Shown here one piece after another: positions 39,103 to 48,775 of a DNA stretch of 64,000 nucleotides. Numbering within the stretch: the stretch's first letter is position 1; every line of letters begins with the position of its first letter. Under the pieces are notes generated by a model. It searched no databases. It was given only the letters and a program-made list of their open reading frames with translations, and was not told where the DNA came from. The stretch comes from Erwinia pyri. Lineage in GTDB: Bacteria; Pseudomonadota; Gammaproteobacteria; Enterobacterales; Enterobacteriaceae. The translations under genes and the position numbers were made by a program. The stretch is taken from contig NZ_CP132353.1 in NCBI RefSeq assembly GCF_030758455.1, positions 3,472,001 to 3,536,000 of the forward strand, written 5' to 3'.

Positions 39103-42100
39103 TTATTTAGTCGCGCGGTGCCGGGTGAGGTAATGCTTCACCAGCACAAAGAACAGCGGCACAAAAAATAGTGCCAGTACGGTACCTGCCAGCGTGCCCC
39201 CGATAATGCCAGTGCCGATAGCAATACGGCTGTTGGCCCCGGCTCCGGTGGCCACCGCCAGCGGGATAACGCCAGCAATAAATGCCAGAGAAGTCATCAT
39301 AATGGGTCGTAAGCGCGTCCGCGCCGCCTGCAGCGCGGCACTACTCAGCGAGCTGCCTTGTCTGACGGCCTCTTCAGCAAACTCAATAATCAGGATCGCA
39401 TTCTTGGAGGTTAGCCCGACAGTGGTTAACAACGCCACCTGAAAATAGATGTCATTGCTCAATCCTCGCAGTGCGACAGCCAGCACCGTCCCCAGCACGC
39501 CGAGCGGAACCGCTAACAGTACCGAGAAGGGCACTGACCAGCTCTCATACAGCGCAGCCAGACAGAGAAAGACCACCAGGATCGAAATCGCATACAGCGT
39601 GGTTGACTGGCCGCCAGCCTGTTTCTCCTGCAGTGAAAGGCCGCTCCATGCGCCCGTCGTGCCGGCAGGCAGCTGGTTTGCCAGCCGCTCAATGGTATTC
39701 ATCGCCTCCCCAGAACTGTAACCCTCTGCATTCTGTCCCTGGATCTCATAGGAGGCGGAGCCGTTATAACGGTTAAGACTTTCCGGCCCCATACTCCAGC
39801 GGGTAGATGCAAAGGCAGAGAATGGCGTCATGCCGCCCTCGCTGTTACGGATATACCATTTACCCAAATCAGAGGGGGTCGAACGATACTCTCCCTCGCC
39901 CTGGACATACACGCGCTTAACGCGTCCACGGTCGATAAAGTCGTTGATATAGGCACCGCCCCAAGCGCTGGTTAAAGTATCGGTCACATCGTCCAGTTGC
40001 AGGCCCAGGGCGACCGCTTTATTGGTATCAATATCGACCTGCAGCTGCGGTGTTTGCGGCAGGATATTAGCCCTTACCGCCATCAGCTCCGGACTCTGCG
40101 CGGCGCCTTGCAGTAGCCGATCCCGCAGACTTTCCAGCTCGCTACGGGTAGTGCCGCCACTCGCTAACAATTCATAAGTAAAGCCGCTGTTCTGTCCCAG
40201 CCCCGGTACAGAAGGCGGCGTCAGGGCAAAGATCTGGGCATCGCGTATTGTTGACAGCGCAGCGGTTGCGCGACCGGCTATCGCATCAGCGGAGTTTTCA
40301 CGGCCTGGTCGTTGATCCCAGTTTTTGAGCTTGATAAACGCCATGCCTGCGTTTTGCGCCGCACCGCTGAAGTTGAAACCGTTGATGGTGAATACCACAT
40401 CAATGTTCGCTTTCTCTTTACTCAGGAACCAGTCAACAATCTGTTTGTTTACCGCTTCGGTGCGACTGGCCGTCGCGCCGGCAGGGAGTGTCGCCTGCAA
40501 CATAATACTGCCCTGATCCTCGCCAGGCAGGAAACTGCCTGGCAGGCGGGTAAACATCACAAACAGCACCACCCCTATTGCCGCATAGAGTGACACCATA
40601 ATCAGCGGACGGCGCAAGGTACTCACTACTTTGCGGCGATATTTGCGCTCTGTGGCGGAATAGAAGCGGTTAAAGCCGCCGAAGAGCCCTTTACGGTGCG
40701 GTGTTCCGGGCCGGAGCAACAGGCCACACAGCGCCGGCGTTAAGGTGAGCGCTACCAGCACTGAAAAGGACATCGCGGCAATAATCGTGACGGAGAATTG
40801 TCGGTAAATTACCCCCGTTGAGCCGGCAAAAAACGCCATGGGTAGAAACACGGCTGACAGCACCAGGGCGATTGCGATCAGCGCACCGGAAATCTCTTTC
40901 ATCGACTTCTCGGTCGCTTCTCTGGCGGGCAGGCCTTCATCGTGCATGATGCGCTCTACGTTCTCCACGACCACAATGGCGTCATCCACCAGCAGCCCGA
41001 TCGCCAGCACCATAGCAAACAGCGTCAGGGTATTGATGGTATAGCCACCGAGAGCCAGCACGCCAAAGGTTCCAAGCAGCACCACCGGCACCGCTAACGC
41101 AGGGATCAGTGTGGCGCGAATGTTCTGCAGAAACAGATACATCACCACCACCACCAGCGCAATAGCTTCAATCAGCGTGATAACCACATCTTCGACTGAG
41201 ATTTTAATAAAGTCAGTGCTGTCTAATGCGTAAGCCACTTCGTAGCCCGCCGGCATAGAGTGGCGGTACTCCTCCACTTTATTTTTCACCAGCGTAGCGG
41301 TATCGAGCGCGTTGGCGCCCGGCGCGAGCATCACCCCGACCCCGGCAGCAGGATGACCGTTTAATCGGGTGGTCATATCATAGGATTCACCGCCCAGTTC
41401 AACCCTGGCTACGTCGCCAACGCGCACGATGGCGCCACTTTTATCGCTTTTAACGATAATGTTGCGAAACTGCTCGGGTGTCTGTAATCGCGACTGGGCT
41501 CTGACAGTGGCAGTGAGCTGCTGATTTTCAGGAGAAGGCAGGCCGCCGATTTTACCGGCTGAAACCTGAATATTCTGTGAGTGAATAGCCGACGTCACGT
41601 CAGAAGGTTGCAGAGAGTAGGAACTTAGCTTGAACGGATCCAGCCAGATACGCATCGCATACTGGCCGCCAAAAACCTGGATATCCCCCACTCCCTCGGT
41701 TCTCGCCAGCGGCTCCTGCATATTGCTCACCAACCAGTCGCCAATATCGGTGCTGTTGCTTCTGCCGCTGGTGTCATACAACCCCATCACCAGCAAAAAG
41801 TTCGACTGCGATTTGGTTACCGTGACGCCAAGCTGCTGCACTTCGCTGGGCAGACGTGAGAGCGCCTGCTGCACCTTATTCTGTACCTGAACCTGTGCAG
41901 TATCAGGATCGGTTCCCTGGCTGAAGGTCACGGTCACCGTGACGTTTCCCTGCGAGCTGCTGCTGGAGGTGAAATAGAGCAGGTGATCCAGCCCGGTAAG
42001 CTGCTGCTCAATCACCTGCGTAACGCTGTTTTCCAGCGTCTCCGCCGAAGCGCCAGTATAGGTCGCGCTGATATTCACCGATGGCGGCGCCACATCAGGA

Positions 42101-42207
42101 TATTGCTCAACGGGTAACAAGGTGATGGAGAGTGCGCCAAGCAGCATGATTAAAATGGCGACAACCCACGCGAAGACGGGACGATAAATGAAAAAGCGAG
42201 AAAACAT
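39103..42207 (-). CDS. RND multidrug efflux permease (AcrB/HAE1 family)
   Basis: A 1034-residue pump with the two-fold RND layout: first helix (FAWVVAILIMLLGALSI), large periplasmic loop, then helices with the proton-relay aspartates in LLVDDAIVVVENVER. The PVEQYPDVAPP, TPALCGLLLRP and GLTSKNAILIIEFA motifs are typical of AcrB/AcrD/MexB pumps. No membrane-fusion partner, outer-membrane factor or regulator adjoins it, so it must borrow an adaptor, as AcrD does with AcrA. Closest to which subfamily cannot be told by eye. Confidence 0.92.
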   Translation of the reverse strand: MFSRFFIYRPVFAWVVAILIMLLGALSITLLPVEQYPDVAPPSVNISATYTGASAETLENSVTQVIEQQLTGLDHLLYFTSSSSSQGNVTVTVTFSQGTDPDTAQVQVQNKVQQALSRLPSEVQQLGVTVTKSQSNFLLVMGLYDTSGRSNSTDIGDWLVSNMQEPLARTEGVGDIQVFGGQYAMRIWLDPFKLSSYSLQPSDVTSAIHSQNIQVSAGKIGGLPSPENQQLTATVRAQSRLQTPEQFRNIIVKSDKSGAIVRVGDVARVELGGESYDMTTRLNGHPAAGVGVMLAPGANALDTATLVKNKVEEYRHSMPAGYEVAYALDSTDFIKISVEDVVITLIEAIALVVVVMYLFLQNIRATLIPALAVPVVLLGTFGVLALGGYTINTLTLFAMVLAIGLLVDDAIVVVENVERIMHDEGLPAREATEKSMKEISGALIAIALVLSAVFLPMAFFAGSTGVIYRQFSVTIIAAMSFSVLVALTLTPALCGLLLRPGTPHRKGLFGGFNRFYSATERKYRRKVVSTLRRPLIMVSLYAAIGVVLFVMFTRLPGSFLPGEDQGSIMLQATLPAGATASRTEAVNKQIVDWFLSKEKANIDVVFTINGFNFSGAAQNAGMAFIKLKNWDQRPGRENSADAIAGRATAALSTIRDAQIFALTPPSVPGLGQNSGFTYELLASGGTTRSELESLRDRLLQGAAQSPELMAVRANILPQTPQLQVDIDTNKAVALGLQLDDVTDTLTSAWGGAYINDFIDRGRVKRVYVQGEGEYRSTPSDLGKWYIRNSEGGMTPFSAFASTRWSMGPESLNRYNGSASYEIQGQNAEGYSSGEAMNTIERLANQLPAGTTGAWSGLSLQEKQAGGQSTTLYAISILVVFLCLAALYESWSVPFSVLLAVPLGVLGTVLAVALRGLSNDIYFQVALLTTVGLTSKNAILIIEFAEEAVRQGSSLSSAALQAARTRLRPIMMTSLAFIAGVIPLAVATGAGANSRIAIGTGIIGGTLAGTVLALFFVPLFFVLVKHYLTRHRATK

Positions 42208-42714
42208 CAGAGGGGTCTCTTCCTTTTTAGACGAGCGCTAAGCCTGCATTCCTGCAGATTGTTTATCACAATGGCTGCGCTGATTATAGTGCGTAACCTT
42301 CCTGCTAAACACCCTGATGATATCTTTTCTTAATCCACCGCAATAACGCGGCTACGCTACGCCTTGCCCGGTGAACAACGCGCTTAATCTGGTTTTGATA
42401 CTTAAGTCTTAATCATGTAATCAGTAACTTTTTATTACGTCTGTTACTGCTGCCACTAAGTAAACCCTGCCTAAACAGACCTTATCAATTAGGCTTTTAG
42501 TGCGAAAATAGCCGCTCATTTACGCTTGAACTTATACCAGCACTAAACGCATTCTTTTTTCTTCAACAGAATAAATAGCCATTTTCTCTTAAGCTTTCTG
42601 TTCATTCCTGAGGACGTTACAAATATGTTAAACGCTTAATTCTTTCTCTGTTTATAACGGTATGGCAGGCGAACGACTGCCTCTCACCGATTAACAGAGA
42701 ATGGAGTAACGTTA
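42208..42714. other. 507-base gap between divergent RND and oxalate decarboxylase genes
   Basis: No gene larger than a four-codon frame at 42625. The region is AT-rich, with a GGCAG..CTGCC inverted repeat (42664-42681 area) just before the decarboxylase ribosome site AATGGAG. It should hold promoters for both genes. Confidence 0.45.
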
Positions 42715-43938
42715 ATGACGACATTATCCAGAAGACGTTTTATGGCCTTTGCCGCAGGCGGCACGGTCGCGCTGGCTGCCGGTCAGGTGCATGCTCATGA
42801 TAACAGCATTAAGGCTTATCCGGCGGGTGGCCAGCCGGGTGGCCGCGATCCTGGCCCTCACGATCCGATACGTGAAGCAGAAAATCCCGATATCGTTGAT
42901 CCTCCGGCGACCGACAGCGGCACATTGCCTAATCTGCGTTACTCATTCAGTGATGCCCATGTCCGCAAGGGCAGCGGTGGCTGGACAAGGCAGGTATCAC
43001 AGCGCGAATTAGGCATCTCCACCACCATCGCCGGGGTCGATATGCGTCTGAACGCTGGTGGCATCAGAGAGCTACACTGGCATAAGGAGGGGGAGTGGGC
43101 CTACATGACTTTTGGCACGGCACGCGTCACGGCCTTTGATACTCAAGGCGGGTGGTTTGTTGATGACATTGAAGCTGGCGATCTCTGGTACTTTCCACCT
43201 GGCATACCCCACTCCATTCAGGGACTGGGACCCGATGGATGCCAATTCTTAATAGCCTTTGATAACGGTAATTTCGATGAGGACAGTACCTTTCTTCTCT
43301 CCGACTGGTTTAAACATATCCCGCCAGAGATCCTTGCCAAAAACTTCCAGCTACCGGTGTCGACTTTTTCAAAGCTCCCTTCCCCTGATGAGGAGTATAT
43401 TTTTGCCGGCCAGGTTCCGGGCTCTCTCTCGTCTGACACTATCCAGGGAGCGGCAAAATCCAAAATCAGTTTCACTCACCGAATGTTAGCGCAGGAGCCT
43501 GTTAAGTCCGCTGGCGGCACAGTGAGAATTACCGACTCCTCAAACTTCCCGGTTTCAAAAACGATTGCTGCAGCCCTGGTCGAAATTGAGCCTGGCGGAC
43601 TCCGTGAGCTGCACTGGCATCCCAATAATGATGAGTGGCAATATTATCTGGAAGGGGAAGGACGCATGGGGGTGTTTGCCTCGTCGGGCAAGGCCAGAAC
43701 CTTTGACTACCGGGCAGGGGATGTTGGCTATGTTCCCTTCGCCATGGGTCATTACATTGAAAATACCGGCAAAGGTAAGCTACGTTTCCTTGAGTTATTC
43801 AAAAGCGATTATTACTCGGATATCTCTCTGAATCAGTGGCTGGCCAGCACGCCGCCGGAACTGGTGAAGCAACATCTGCAGCTTGACGACACATTTATCA
43901 GTGCCCTCTCACTGAATAAACAGCCGGTGGTGAAGTAG
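42715..43938 (+). CDS. Tat-exported bicupin oxalate decarboxylase
   Basis: A 407-residue protein. The N-terminus LSRRRFMAFAAGG is a twin-arginine signal, cut near VHA/HD. Two cupin domains follow, each with a full metal set: ELHWHKEGEW with GIPHS, and ELHWHPNNDEW with AMGHY. The lid of domain I reads FDEDSTF, keeping the Glu that in Bacillus OxdC (SENST) directs decarboxylation rather than oxidation. It should convert oxalate to formate and CO2 with Mn, in the periplasm. Oxalate is a plant and fungal acid, which fits a plant-associated host. Confidence 0.9.
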   Translation: MTTLSRRRFMAFAAGGTVALAAGQVHAHDNSIKAYPAGGQPGGRDPGPHDPIREAENPDIVDPPATDSGTLPNLRYSFSDAHVRKGSGGWTRQVSQRELGISTTIAGVDMRLNAGGIRELHWHKEGEWAYMTFGTARVTAFDTQGGWFVDDIEAGDLWYFPPGIPHSIQGLGPDGCQFLIAFDNGNFDEDSTFLLSDWFKHIPPEILAKNFQLPVSTFSKLPSPDEEYIFAGQVPGSLSSDTIQGAAKSKISFTHRMLAQEPVKSAGGTVRITDSSNFPVSKTIAAALVEIEPGGLRELHWHPNNDEWQYYLEGEGRMGVFASSGKARTFDYRAGDVGYVPFAMGHYIENTGKGKLRFLELFKSDYYSDISLNQWLASTPPELVKQHLQLDDTFISALSLNKQPVVK

Positions 43939-43967
43939 AGAGATCCACTGAATGATGCACAGGGATA

Positions 43968-44444
43968 TTACAGTCCCAGCTCACTCAGGCCCGGATGATC
44001 GTCCGGGCGCCTTCCCAGCGGCCAGTGATATTTGCGTTCCGTCTCGTCGATCGGCATATCGTTGATGCAGGCAAAGCGCTTCGCCATCAACCCATTGTCG
44101 TCAAACTCCCAGTTCTCGTTGCCGTAAGAGCGGAACCAGTTGCCTGAGTCATCATGCCATTCATAGGCGTAGCGTACGGCAATGCGGTTGCCTTCAAAGG
44201 CCCATAGCTCTTTGATCAGGCGGTAATCCAGCTCTTTTCTCCACTTCCGGCTGAGAAACGCTTCCGCTTCCTGGCGGTTAGTGACAAATTCTGCGCGATT
44301 ACGCCACTGGGTCTCCAGCGTATAGGCCTGAGCCACTTTTTGCGCGTTACGGCTGTTCCAGCCATCCTCGGCTAATCTCACTTTTTCGATAGCGCTCTCG
44401 CGGGTGAAAGGCGGTAACGGCGGGCGGTTTTCAACGTCAGACAT
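43968..44444 (-). CDS. DUF1348 (NTF2-like/SnoaL fold) protein
   Basis: A 158-residue protein from ATG 44444, six bases after [51 protein letters not shown] and the [14 protein letters not shown] stretch are characteristic of DUF1348, an NTF2-like cone fold without known activity. It is the second gene after the IraP-like gene, 17 bases apart, and is likely cotranscribed. Confidence 0.88.
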   Translation of the reverse strand: MSDVENRPPLPPFTRESAIEKVRLAEDGWNSRNAQKVAQAYTLETQWRNRAEFVTNRQEAEAFLSRKWRKELDYRLIKELWAFEGNRIAVRYAYEWHDDSGNWFRSYGNENWEFDDNGLMAKRFACINDMPIDETERKYHWPLGRRPDDHPGLSELGL

Positions 44445-44461
44445 TCTCATCTCCTTCAGAA

Positions 44462-44758
44462 TCAACTCGGTTCTGCCGCATTAGCTTTCTCATCGACATA
44501 ACGCGTAACGGCCAGCAGTCTGTTTACATGCGTCAGCAGCAGATCAACGTCTGACTGCAGAAAGCCTTTGCCAGAGCTTGAGGCCGCCACGATGGCGTTC
44601 TGAATGTTTTCAGAAATATTTGATGCACCTTCTTTGCCTGCAGTCAGTAACAGCGCGGCAATCAATAAAGACTGGGCCTCAACTTGTGCAGTCAGTTCCT
44701 TCGCATCCACGTCAATTTTGGCAATCTTCATCAACATGTCGATTACTAACTGTTTCAT
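44462..44758 (-). CDS. IraP-like anti-adaptor, second copy
   Basis: A 98-residue protein that aligns with IraP along most of its length: [28 protein letters not shown] (in pieces) against MKNLIAEL..KLAAKEAESKELVAQVEA, and HVNRLL near the end against YIQRLL. The ending [10 protein letters not shown] is an extra tail. AGGAG precedes ATG 44758. It may stabilise RpoS under a different signal or bind RssB differently; this is inference. It is followed by a DUF1348 gene in the same unit. Confidence 0.8.
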   Translation of the reverse strand: MKQLVIDMLMKIAKIDVDAKELTAQVEAQSLLIAALLLTAGKEGASNISENIQNAIVAASSSGKGFLQSDVDLLLTHVNRLLAVTRYVDEKANAAEPS

Positions 44759-45109
44759 AACCCAGCTCCTGAGATGATTTTTTCATGAAATTACCACCAC
44801 CTCAGGTAAAGAGTAAACAGGATTTAGCGGTTTACGAAGACTATGAGTCACGTTTTCTCCACTCTTTCAATACGTTAACCTGGCAGGTTAATGAAAGAAT
44901 ATGACATCACTCCCTGCAAATTTTCTGAAAAATGGTGGCAGCAATGGCGAAGCGGCAAAATTAGTCTAGATTTAATCATCCACACGGCCTTCCATCCGGC
45001 GTGGTGCTATCCCTCATTTTAATTATTTGCACGACGACGTTATTCCGCCCGCTGTCCAGGGCGGTTTTTTTGAACTACACACAGAGAAAAACGGAGAGGT
45101 TAATCCGTC
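44759..45109. other. 351-base gap with an internal plus-strand terminator
   Basis: CCGCCC / GGGCGG with an 8-base loop and seven T (45045-45071) is a good intrinsic terminator that lies before, not after, the next plus-strand gene. It therefore ends a small RNA starting in this gap or acts as an attenuator. The iraP-like promoter must also lie here on the minus strand. No protein gene seen. Confidence 0.6.
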
Positions 45110-45487
45110 ATGGATAAAATGCATTTTTATCAGAGGCTCACGCGCTGGCAGCATCTGCGCTTCAATGACGTTGTTCTGCGCGAGCGTCCCGATACGCAGG
45201 CCTGGAACAAAAAGTATGAAATTTACATCCAGGATAAAACCAAACTATCTGCTCAGCTTTACATTCGTACCACGCAACCTGGCGAAGATGTCACTCTCGT
45301 CATGGCGGAGTACCTTTCATGGCTGGAGGATTATAACGATGATGAGAGTGTTGTGACCGCAGCGCAGGAGAGCGCACCCGCCTCGCTTAACAAGCTCAAA
45401 GAGAGCTGTCGGCCGCGCTCGGGAACGCATCAACCCCGTATTCATACCCCGACACCTGCGGCAAGATATACCCGAAGCCTGTCGTGA
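45110..45487 (+). CDS. Hypothetical protein
   Basis: A 125-residue protein from ATG 45110 (GGAGAGG ten bases before). Residues 1-80 are compact and charged with several tryptophans (RLTRWQHLRFNDVVLRERP, YLSWLEDYNDDE); the last 45 residues are low complexity (P, T, R, S). No family recognised. A plus-strand terminator precedes it and a 13-bp hairpin follows it. Confidence 0.6.
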   Translation: MDKMHFYQRLTRWQHLRFNDVVLRERPDTQAWNKKYEIYIQDKTKLSAQLYIRTTQPGEDVTLVMAEYLSWLEDYNDDESVVTAAQESAPASLNKLKESCRPRSGTHQPRIHTPTPAARYTRSLS

Positions 45488-45491
45488 CCGT

Positions 45492-45521
45492 CAGGCTGCC
45501 GGAAGCTATTCCGGCAGCCTG
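45492..45521. terminator. 13-bp hairpin after the hypothetical gene
   Basis: CAGGCTGCCGGAA / TTCCGGCAGCCTG, loop GCTA, five bases after the stop. Stable, but with little U-run. Confidence 0.6.
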
Positions 45522-45661
45522 CTTAAGGCGTTTATCTCATTGCATTCCAAAACTGCTGTCACTGCTCCATCGTCCCCGCCCCTGCCCGGCATCCTGCCAG
45601 AATGAAATTTAATTACGTTTTTTCCTGTCAAATTCCCGTTCCTGGATTAGATTAAAAGGTC

Positions 45662-45677
45662 TGTGATCCCCATCACA
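45662..45677. promoter_or_regulatory. CRP-cAMP site before the sugar porter
   Basis: TGTGA-TCCCCA-TCACA is a perfect CRP half-site palindrome with N6 spacing. It lies 38 bases upstream of the GTG start. A CATAAT hexamer at 45695-45700 may be the -10. This implies catabolite control of the transporter. Confidence 0.8.
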
Positions 45678-45715
45678 GCCAATCAGAATAATTACATAAT
45701 TCCAGGGAGTAACTT

Positions 45716-47170
45716 GTGACTGATTCATCTAACAGCGGCAAATCGGGCACGGCAGCGGCTTCACCGCAGTCAACCGAGCCGCTGGTTAAAGTAATTGCGT
45801 TTATTGCCACGCTGGGCGGCCTGCTTTTCGGCTATGACACCGGCGTGATTGCTGGTGCTTTACTGTTTATGAAGCACGACCTGCACCTGACCTCGCTGAC
45901 CACCGGCATGGTGACCAGCTTCCTGATTCTGGGATCGGCCATTGGCGCCATCTGCGCGGGACATTTAGCCGACCGTTTCGGCCGTAAAAAAGTGATCCTG
46001 GTAATGGCGGTGATCTTTATGTGCGGCTCGTTGGGATGCGCAATGGCGCCCAACGTCGTGATGATGATTATCTTTCGCTTTATTCTGGGCCTGGCCGTGG
46101 GCAGCGCGGCGGCGATTGTGCCGATCTATATCGCGGAAATCGTTCCGGCCAACCGCCGCTGGCAGTTTGTCACGCTGCAGGAGCTGATGATTGTCTCCGG
46201 CCAGCTGATCGCTTACACCAGCAACGCGGCGATCAATGAAGTCTGGGGTGGAGAGACCACCTGGCGCTGGATGCTTGGCGTAGCCTGTGTGCCGGCGGTT
46301 ATCCTCTGGGTCGGTATGCTTTTCCTGCCGGATACGCCGCGCTGGTACGCCATGCATGGCCGCTACCGTGAAGCCCGCGACGTGCTGGAGCGAACCCGCC
46401 AGTCCCGTATGGTGGAAAAAGAGATGGGCGAGATCCGCAAATCCATGGACTCCAAAAGCCAGAAGCATGCCCGTCGTCAAAAAACCATTTCCGTCTGGAT
46501 GAAGCGGCTGGTGGCGCTGGGCATCGGTATTGCCATGCTGCAACAGCTCTCCGGCGTGAACACCATCATGTTTTATGCGCCCACGATGTTGCAGGCTACT
46601 GGCCTGGGCACCAATGCATCGCTGCTGGCCACCATCGCCAACGGTGTGATTTCGGTGGTGATGACCTTCGTCGGCATCATGATGCTGAGCCGCTTTGGCC
46701 GTCGTCCGCTGCTGCTGGTGGGGCAAATTGGCTGTACCTGTACGCTGCTGGCTATCGGACTGGTCACCTGGCTGATGCCGGAAACGGTGCAGGGAGAACC
46801 AGACGTGTTACGCAGCTATCTGGTCCTGGCAGGCATGTTGATCTTCCTCTGCTTCCAGCAGGGCGCACTCTCACCGGTCACCTGGCTGCTGCTGTCAGAA
46901 ATTTTCCCGATGCGTATTCGCGGCATGGCCAACGGGATTTCCGTCTTTGCCATGCAGATGACCAACTTTTCCATCGCGTTTATGTTTCCGATCCTGCTGG
47001 AAGCTTTTGGTCTGACGACCTGCTTCTTTGCTTTTGCCGCTATCGGCGTCGCTGGCGGCATCTTTGCTATTATTTTTGCGCCTGAAACGCAGGGCAAAAC
47101 GCTGGAGCAGATTGAGAAGCATTTCAAAAAACATCTTCAGGACGAGCCCGCCCCGCAATCAGGGAGCTAA
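45716..47170 (+). CDS. MFS sugar porter (GalP/IolT-like)
   Basis: A 484-residue proton:sugar symporter starting at GTG 45716 with GGGAG upstream. Twelve helices and sugar-porter signatures are present: GGLLFGYDTGVIAGALLF, DRFGRKK, the PDTPRW loop, QQLSGVNTIMFYAP and PETQGKTLEQIE. The first 20 residues are a polar extension. Substrate may be galactose, another hexose, a pentose or inositol; it cannot be read off. A perfect CRP site sits upstream. It has no catabolic gene partner here. Confidence 0.92.
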   Translation: MTDSSNSGKSGTAAASPQSTEPLVKVIAFIATLGGLLFGYDTGVIAGALLFMKHDLHLTSLTTGMVTSFLILGSAIGAICAGHLADRFGRKKVILVMAVIFMCGSLGCAMAPNVVMMIIFRFILGLAVGSAAAIVPIYIAEIVPANRRWQFVTLQELMIVSGQLIAYTSNAAINEVWGGETTWRWMLGVACVPAVILWVGMLFLPDTPRWYAMHGRYREARDVLERTRQSRMVEKEMGEIRKSMDSKSQKHARRQKTISVWMKRLVALGIGIAMLQQLSGVNTIMFYAPTMLQATGLGTNASLLATIANGVISVVMTFVGIMMLSRFGRRPLLLVGQIGCTCTLLAIGLVTWLMPETVQGEPDVLRSYLVLAGMLIFLCFQQGALSPVTWLLLSEIFPMRIRGMANGISVFAMQMTNFSIAFMFPILLEAFGLTTCFFAFAAIGVAGGIFAIIFAPETQGKTLEQIEKHFKKHLQDEPAPQSGS

Positions 47171-47275
47171 AAATCTGTGCCACGGAGGGCACCTTCGCCT
47201 GCTTTCACACTATTCTGATAGAAGTCTGCCGCACTGGCGGCCAGGCTTACTCTCTGTTCATCAGGAAGGATTGCT

Positions 47276-47473
47276 ATGTTCAAGCTTTTGTTTTCCCTTT
47301 TCTCCAGCCCTGAAGCGTTGTTGCAGGTTATGAGCCAGCGCGATATCGAAGAGTCGATCGAAGAAGGTGAGCGCATTCTTATTGATGAAGATGGCGGCGC
47401 TACGGTCAATATCGCCAGCGCTGAGGTTCATCAGGATTTCGCCCGCCACGTTAATGCGCTGAAGAGGGCCTGA
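47276..47473 (+). CDS. Small conserved protein, partner of the next gene
   Basis: A 65-residue protein, acidic in the middle (RDIEESIEEGERILIDEDGG), with GGAAGG before ATG 47276. It ends one base before the next ATG, so the two are coupled. No motif recognised. Confidence 0.7.
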   Translation: MFKLLFSLFSSPEALLQVMSQRDIEESIEEGERILIDEDGGATVNIASAEVHQDFARHVNALKRA

Positions 47474-47474
47474 G

Positions 47475-48266
47475 ATGGGAACGGCAATATTTATGGTGCT
47501 GATGGTGTGCGGTTACTGGTACACCAGCCGGGACCTCTCCACCCGCTTTAAAGTAAAACGTTCATTTGGCTGGGATGTCTACTTCCTGGTTGCTCTTTAT
47601 GGCTGTATTTTTGTCCTGCAAGGGGTGATTGCTACCGGTCTTGTCTGGCTGGTGCTACTGGCCGTTTCCGCCCTCTTTAACGCCATACCTGAACTGAGCG
47701 ACGGCCTGCACCGCCACTGGCAGATTGAGTTTATGAACTGGAGCTTTCTGGGTATCCAGGCGCCGGTGGTTATCATGCTCGCTTTCGCAGTGGCGTTCTG
47801 TATCTATCGCTCAAGCTGGTCCGGCAGCGCCAGGCTTAACAGTACAGGCCGTAAAAAACTCTATAAGAAACTGACCCGCGCCAATGGCGTCGAAGGGCTG
47901 CTGTTTCAGTGCATGGAGGAGGGAGAACTCGCCTGGGTGACCCTGAAATCCCGCCGCATCTATATCGGCATGATCCATACGGCCACCTATGAAACGACTT
48001 CCACTTCAAATTTAGTGCTTATTCCCATGCTGAGCGGTTATCGCGATGGCAAGACGCTAAACCTCAATATTGAGCACAACTACAGCAAATGGTATGCCGA
48101 GCACAACATCACCATGGACTCTGAACCCAAGTCCGCCATGGCCTTTCGCAAGGTAATTATGCTGGATCAGGTCGAAAGCCTGTCGCTGTTTGATGCAGCC
48201 AGCGCCAGCGCGCTGGCGCTGGAGCCGGAAGAGCCCAAAGTTGAAATTACCCTAGACCAGAAGTGA
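47475..48266 (+). CDS. Membrane protein of unknown function
   Basis: A 263-residue protein with three N-terminal helices ([54 protein letters not shown]) and a soluble ~150-residue cytoplasmic domain ([37 protein letters not shown]). I recognise no catalytic site. It follows the 65-residue gene immediately. Its 3' end overlaps the convergent crcB by 15 bases. Confidence 0.75.
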   Translation: MGTAIFMVLMVCGYWYTSRDLSTRFKVKRSFGWDVYFLVALYGCIFVLQGVIATGLVWLVLLAVSALFNAIPELSDGLHRHWQIEFMNWSFLGIQAPVVIMLAFAVAFCIYRSSWSGSARLNSTGRKKLYKKLTRANGVEGLLFQCMEEGELAWVTLKSRRIYIGMIHTATYETTSTSNLVLIPMLSGYRDGKTLNLNIEHNYSKWYAEHNITMDSEPKSAMAFRKVIMLDQVESLSLFDAASASALALEPEEPKVEITLDQK

Positions 48267-48629
48267 AACCAGCCAGAAGCCGGCAAAGGTCATCAGCAGC
48301 GACCCAATCACATGCGTGAACACAGAAGTCATCGCCCAGAGATAATTGCCGGAGTGCATCAGGGTGACGATCTCCAGCGAGAAGGTGGAGAACGTGGTTA
48401 ATCCTCCGCAGAAGCCGGTAATGATTAACAGCTTCCAGGCGGGATCGAGTTCAGGATTACGCAGGAAAAAGGCCATCGCGGCCCCGATGATAAAACCGCC
48501 GGCCAGGTTTACCGTCAGCGTGCCGGGAGGAAGGCTTGGGAAGAGCGCATTCAGACGAAGCGAGAGCAGCCAGCGAAGCAGGCTGCCTGCGGCTCCACCC
48601 ACGGCAATTGCAATTAACGACTTGATCAT
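48252..48629 (-). CDS. crcB: Fluoride ion channel CrcB (Fluc)
   Basis: A 125-residue four-helix protein from ATG 48629 (GAGGAG upstream; seven earlier codons rejected). [31 protein letters not shown] and [15 protein letters not shown] carry the Fluc asparagine, TM3 break and phenylalanine/threonine track. It exports fluoride as a dual-topology dimer. I found no fluoride riboswitch in the upstream 100 bases. The last 15 bases overlap the previous gene tail to tail. Confidence 0.95.
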   Translation of the reverse strand: MIKSLIAIAVGGAAGSLLRWLLSLRLNALFPSLPPGTLTVNLAGGFIIGAAMAFFLRNPELDPAWKLLIITGFCGGLTTFSTFSLEIVTLMHSGNYLWAMTSVFTHVIGSLLMTFAGFWLVSLLV

Positions 48630-48775
48630 AATCTCCTCAAAAGGGTACACCCCTGCTCTGGAGCACCAGCCTACTCAGCAAAGATTTTTTTGCAAGCGGC
48701 ATCTGAGGGAGAGGTAAAACAGCTTTCAGAGAGAACCCATTCCTGCTTTTTATTTTCTGCAACAGTGAGTTGATT

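Noticed and set aside
44821..44835. PhoP-box-like GATTTA/GTTTA repeat near the second IraP gene
   Set aside because: The spacing is 8 rather than the 11 bp required for a PhoP box.
48630..48775. Possible fluoride riboswitch before crcB
   Set aside because: I looked for the crcB-motif core on the minus strand and saw no match to its conserved segments.
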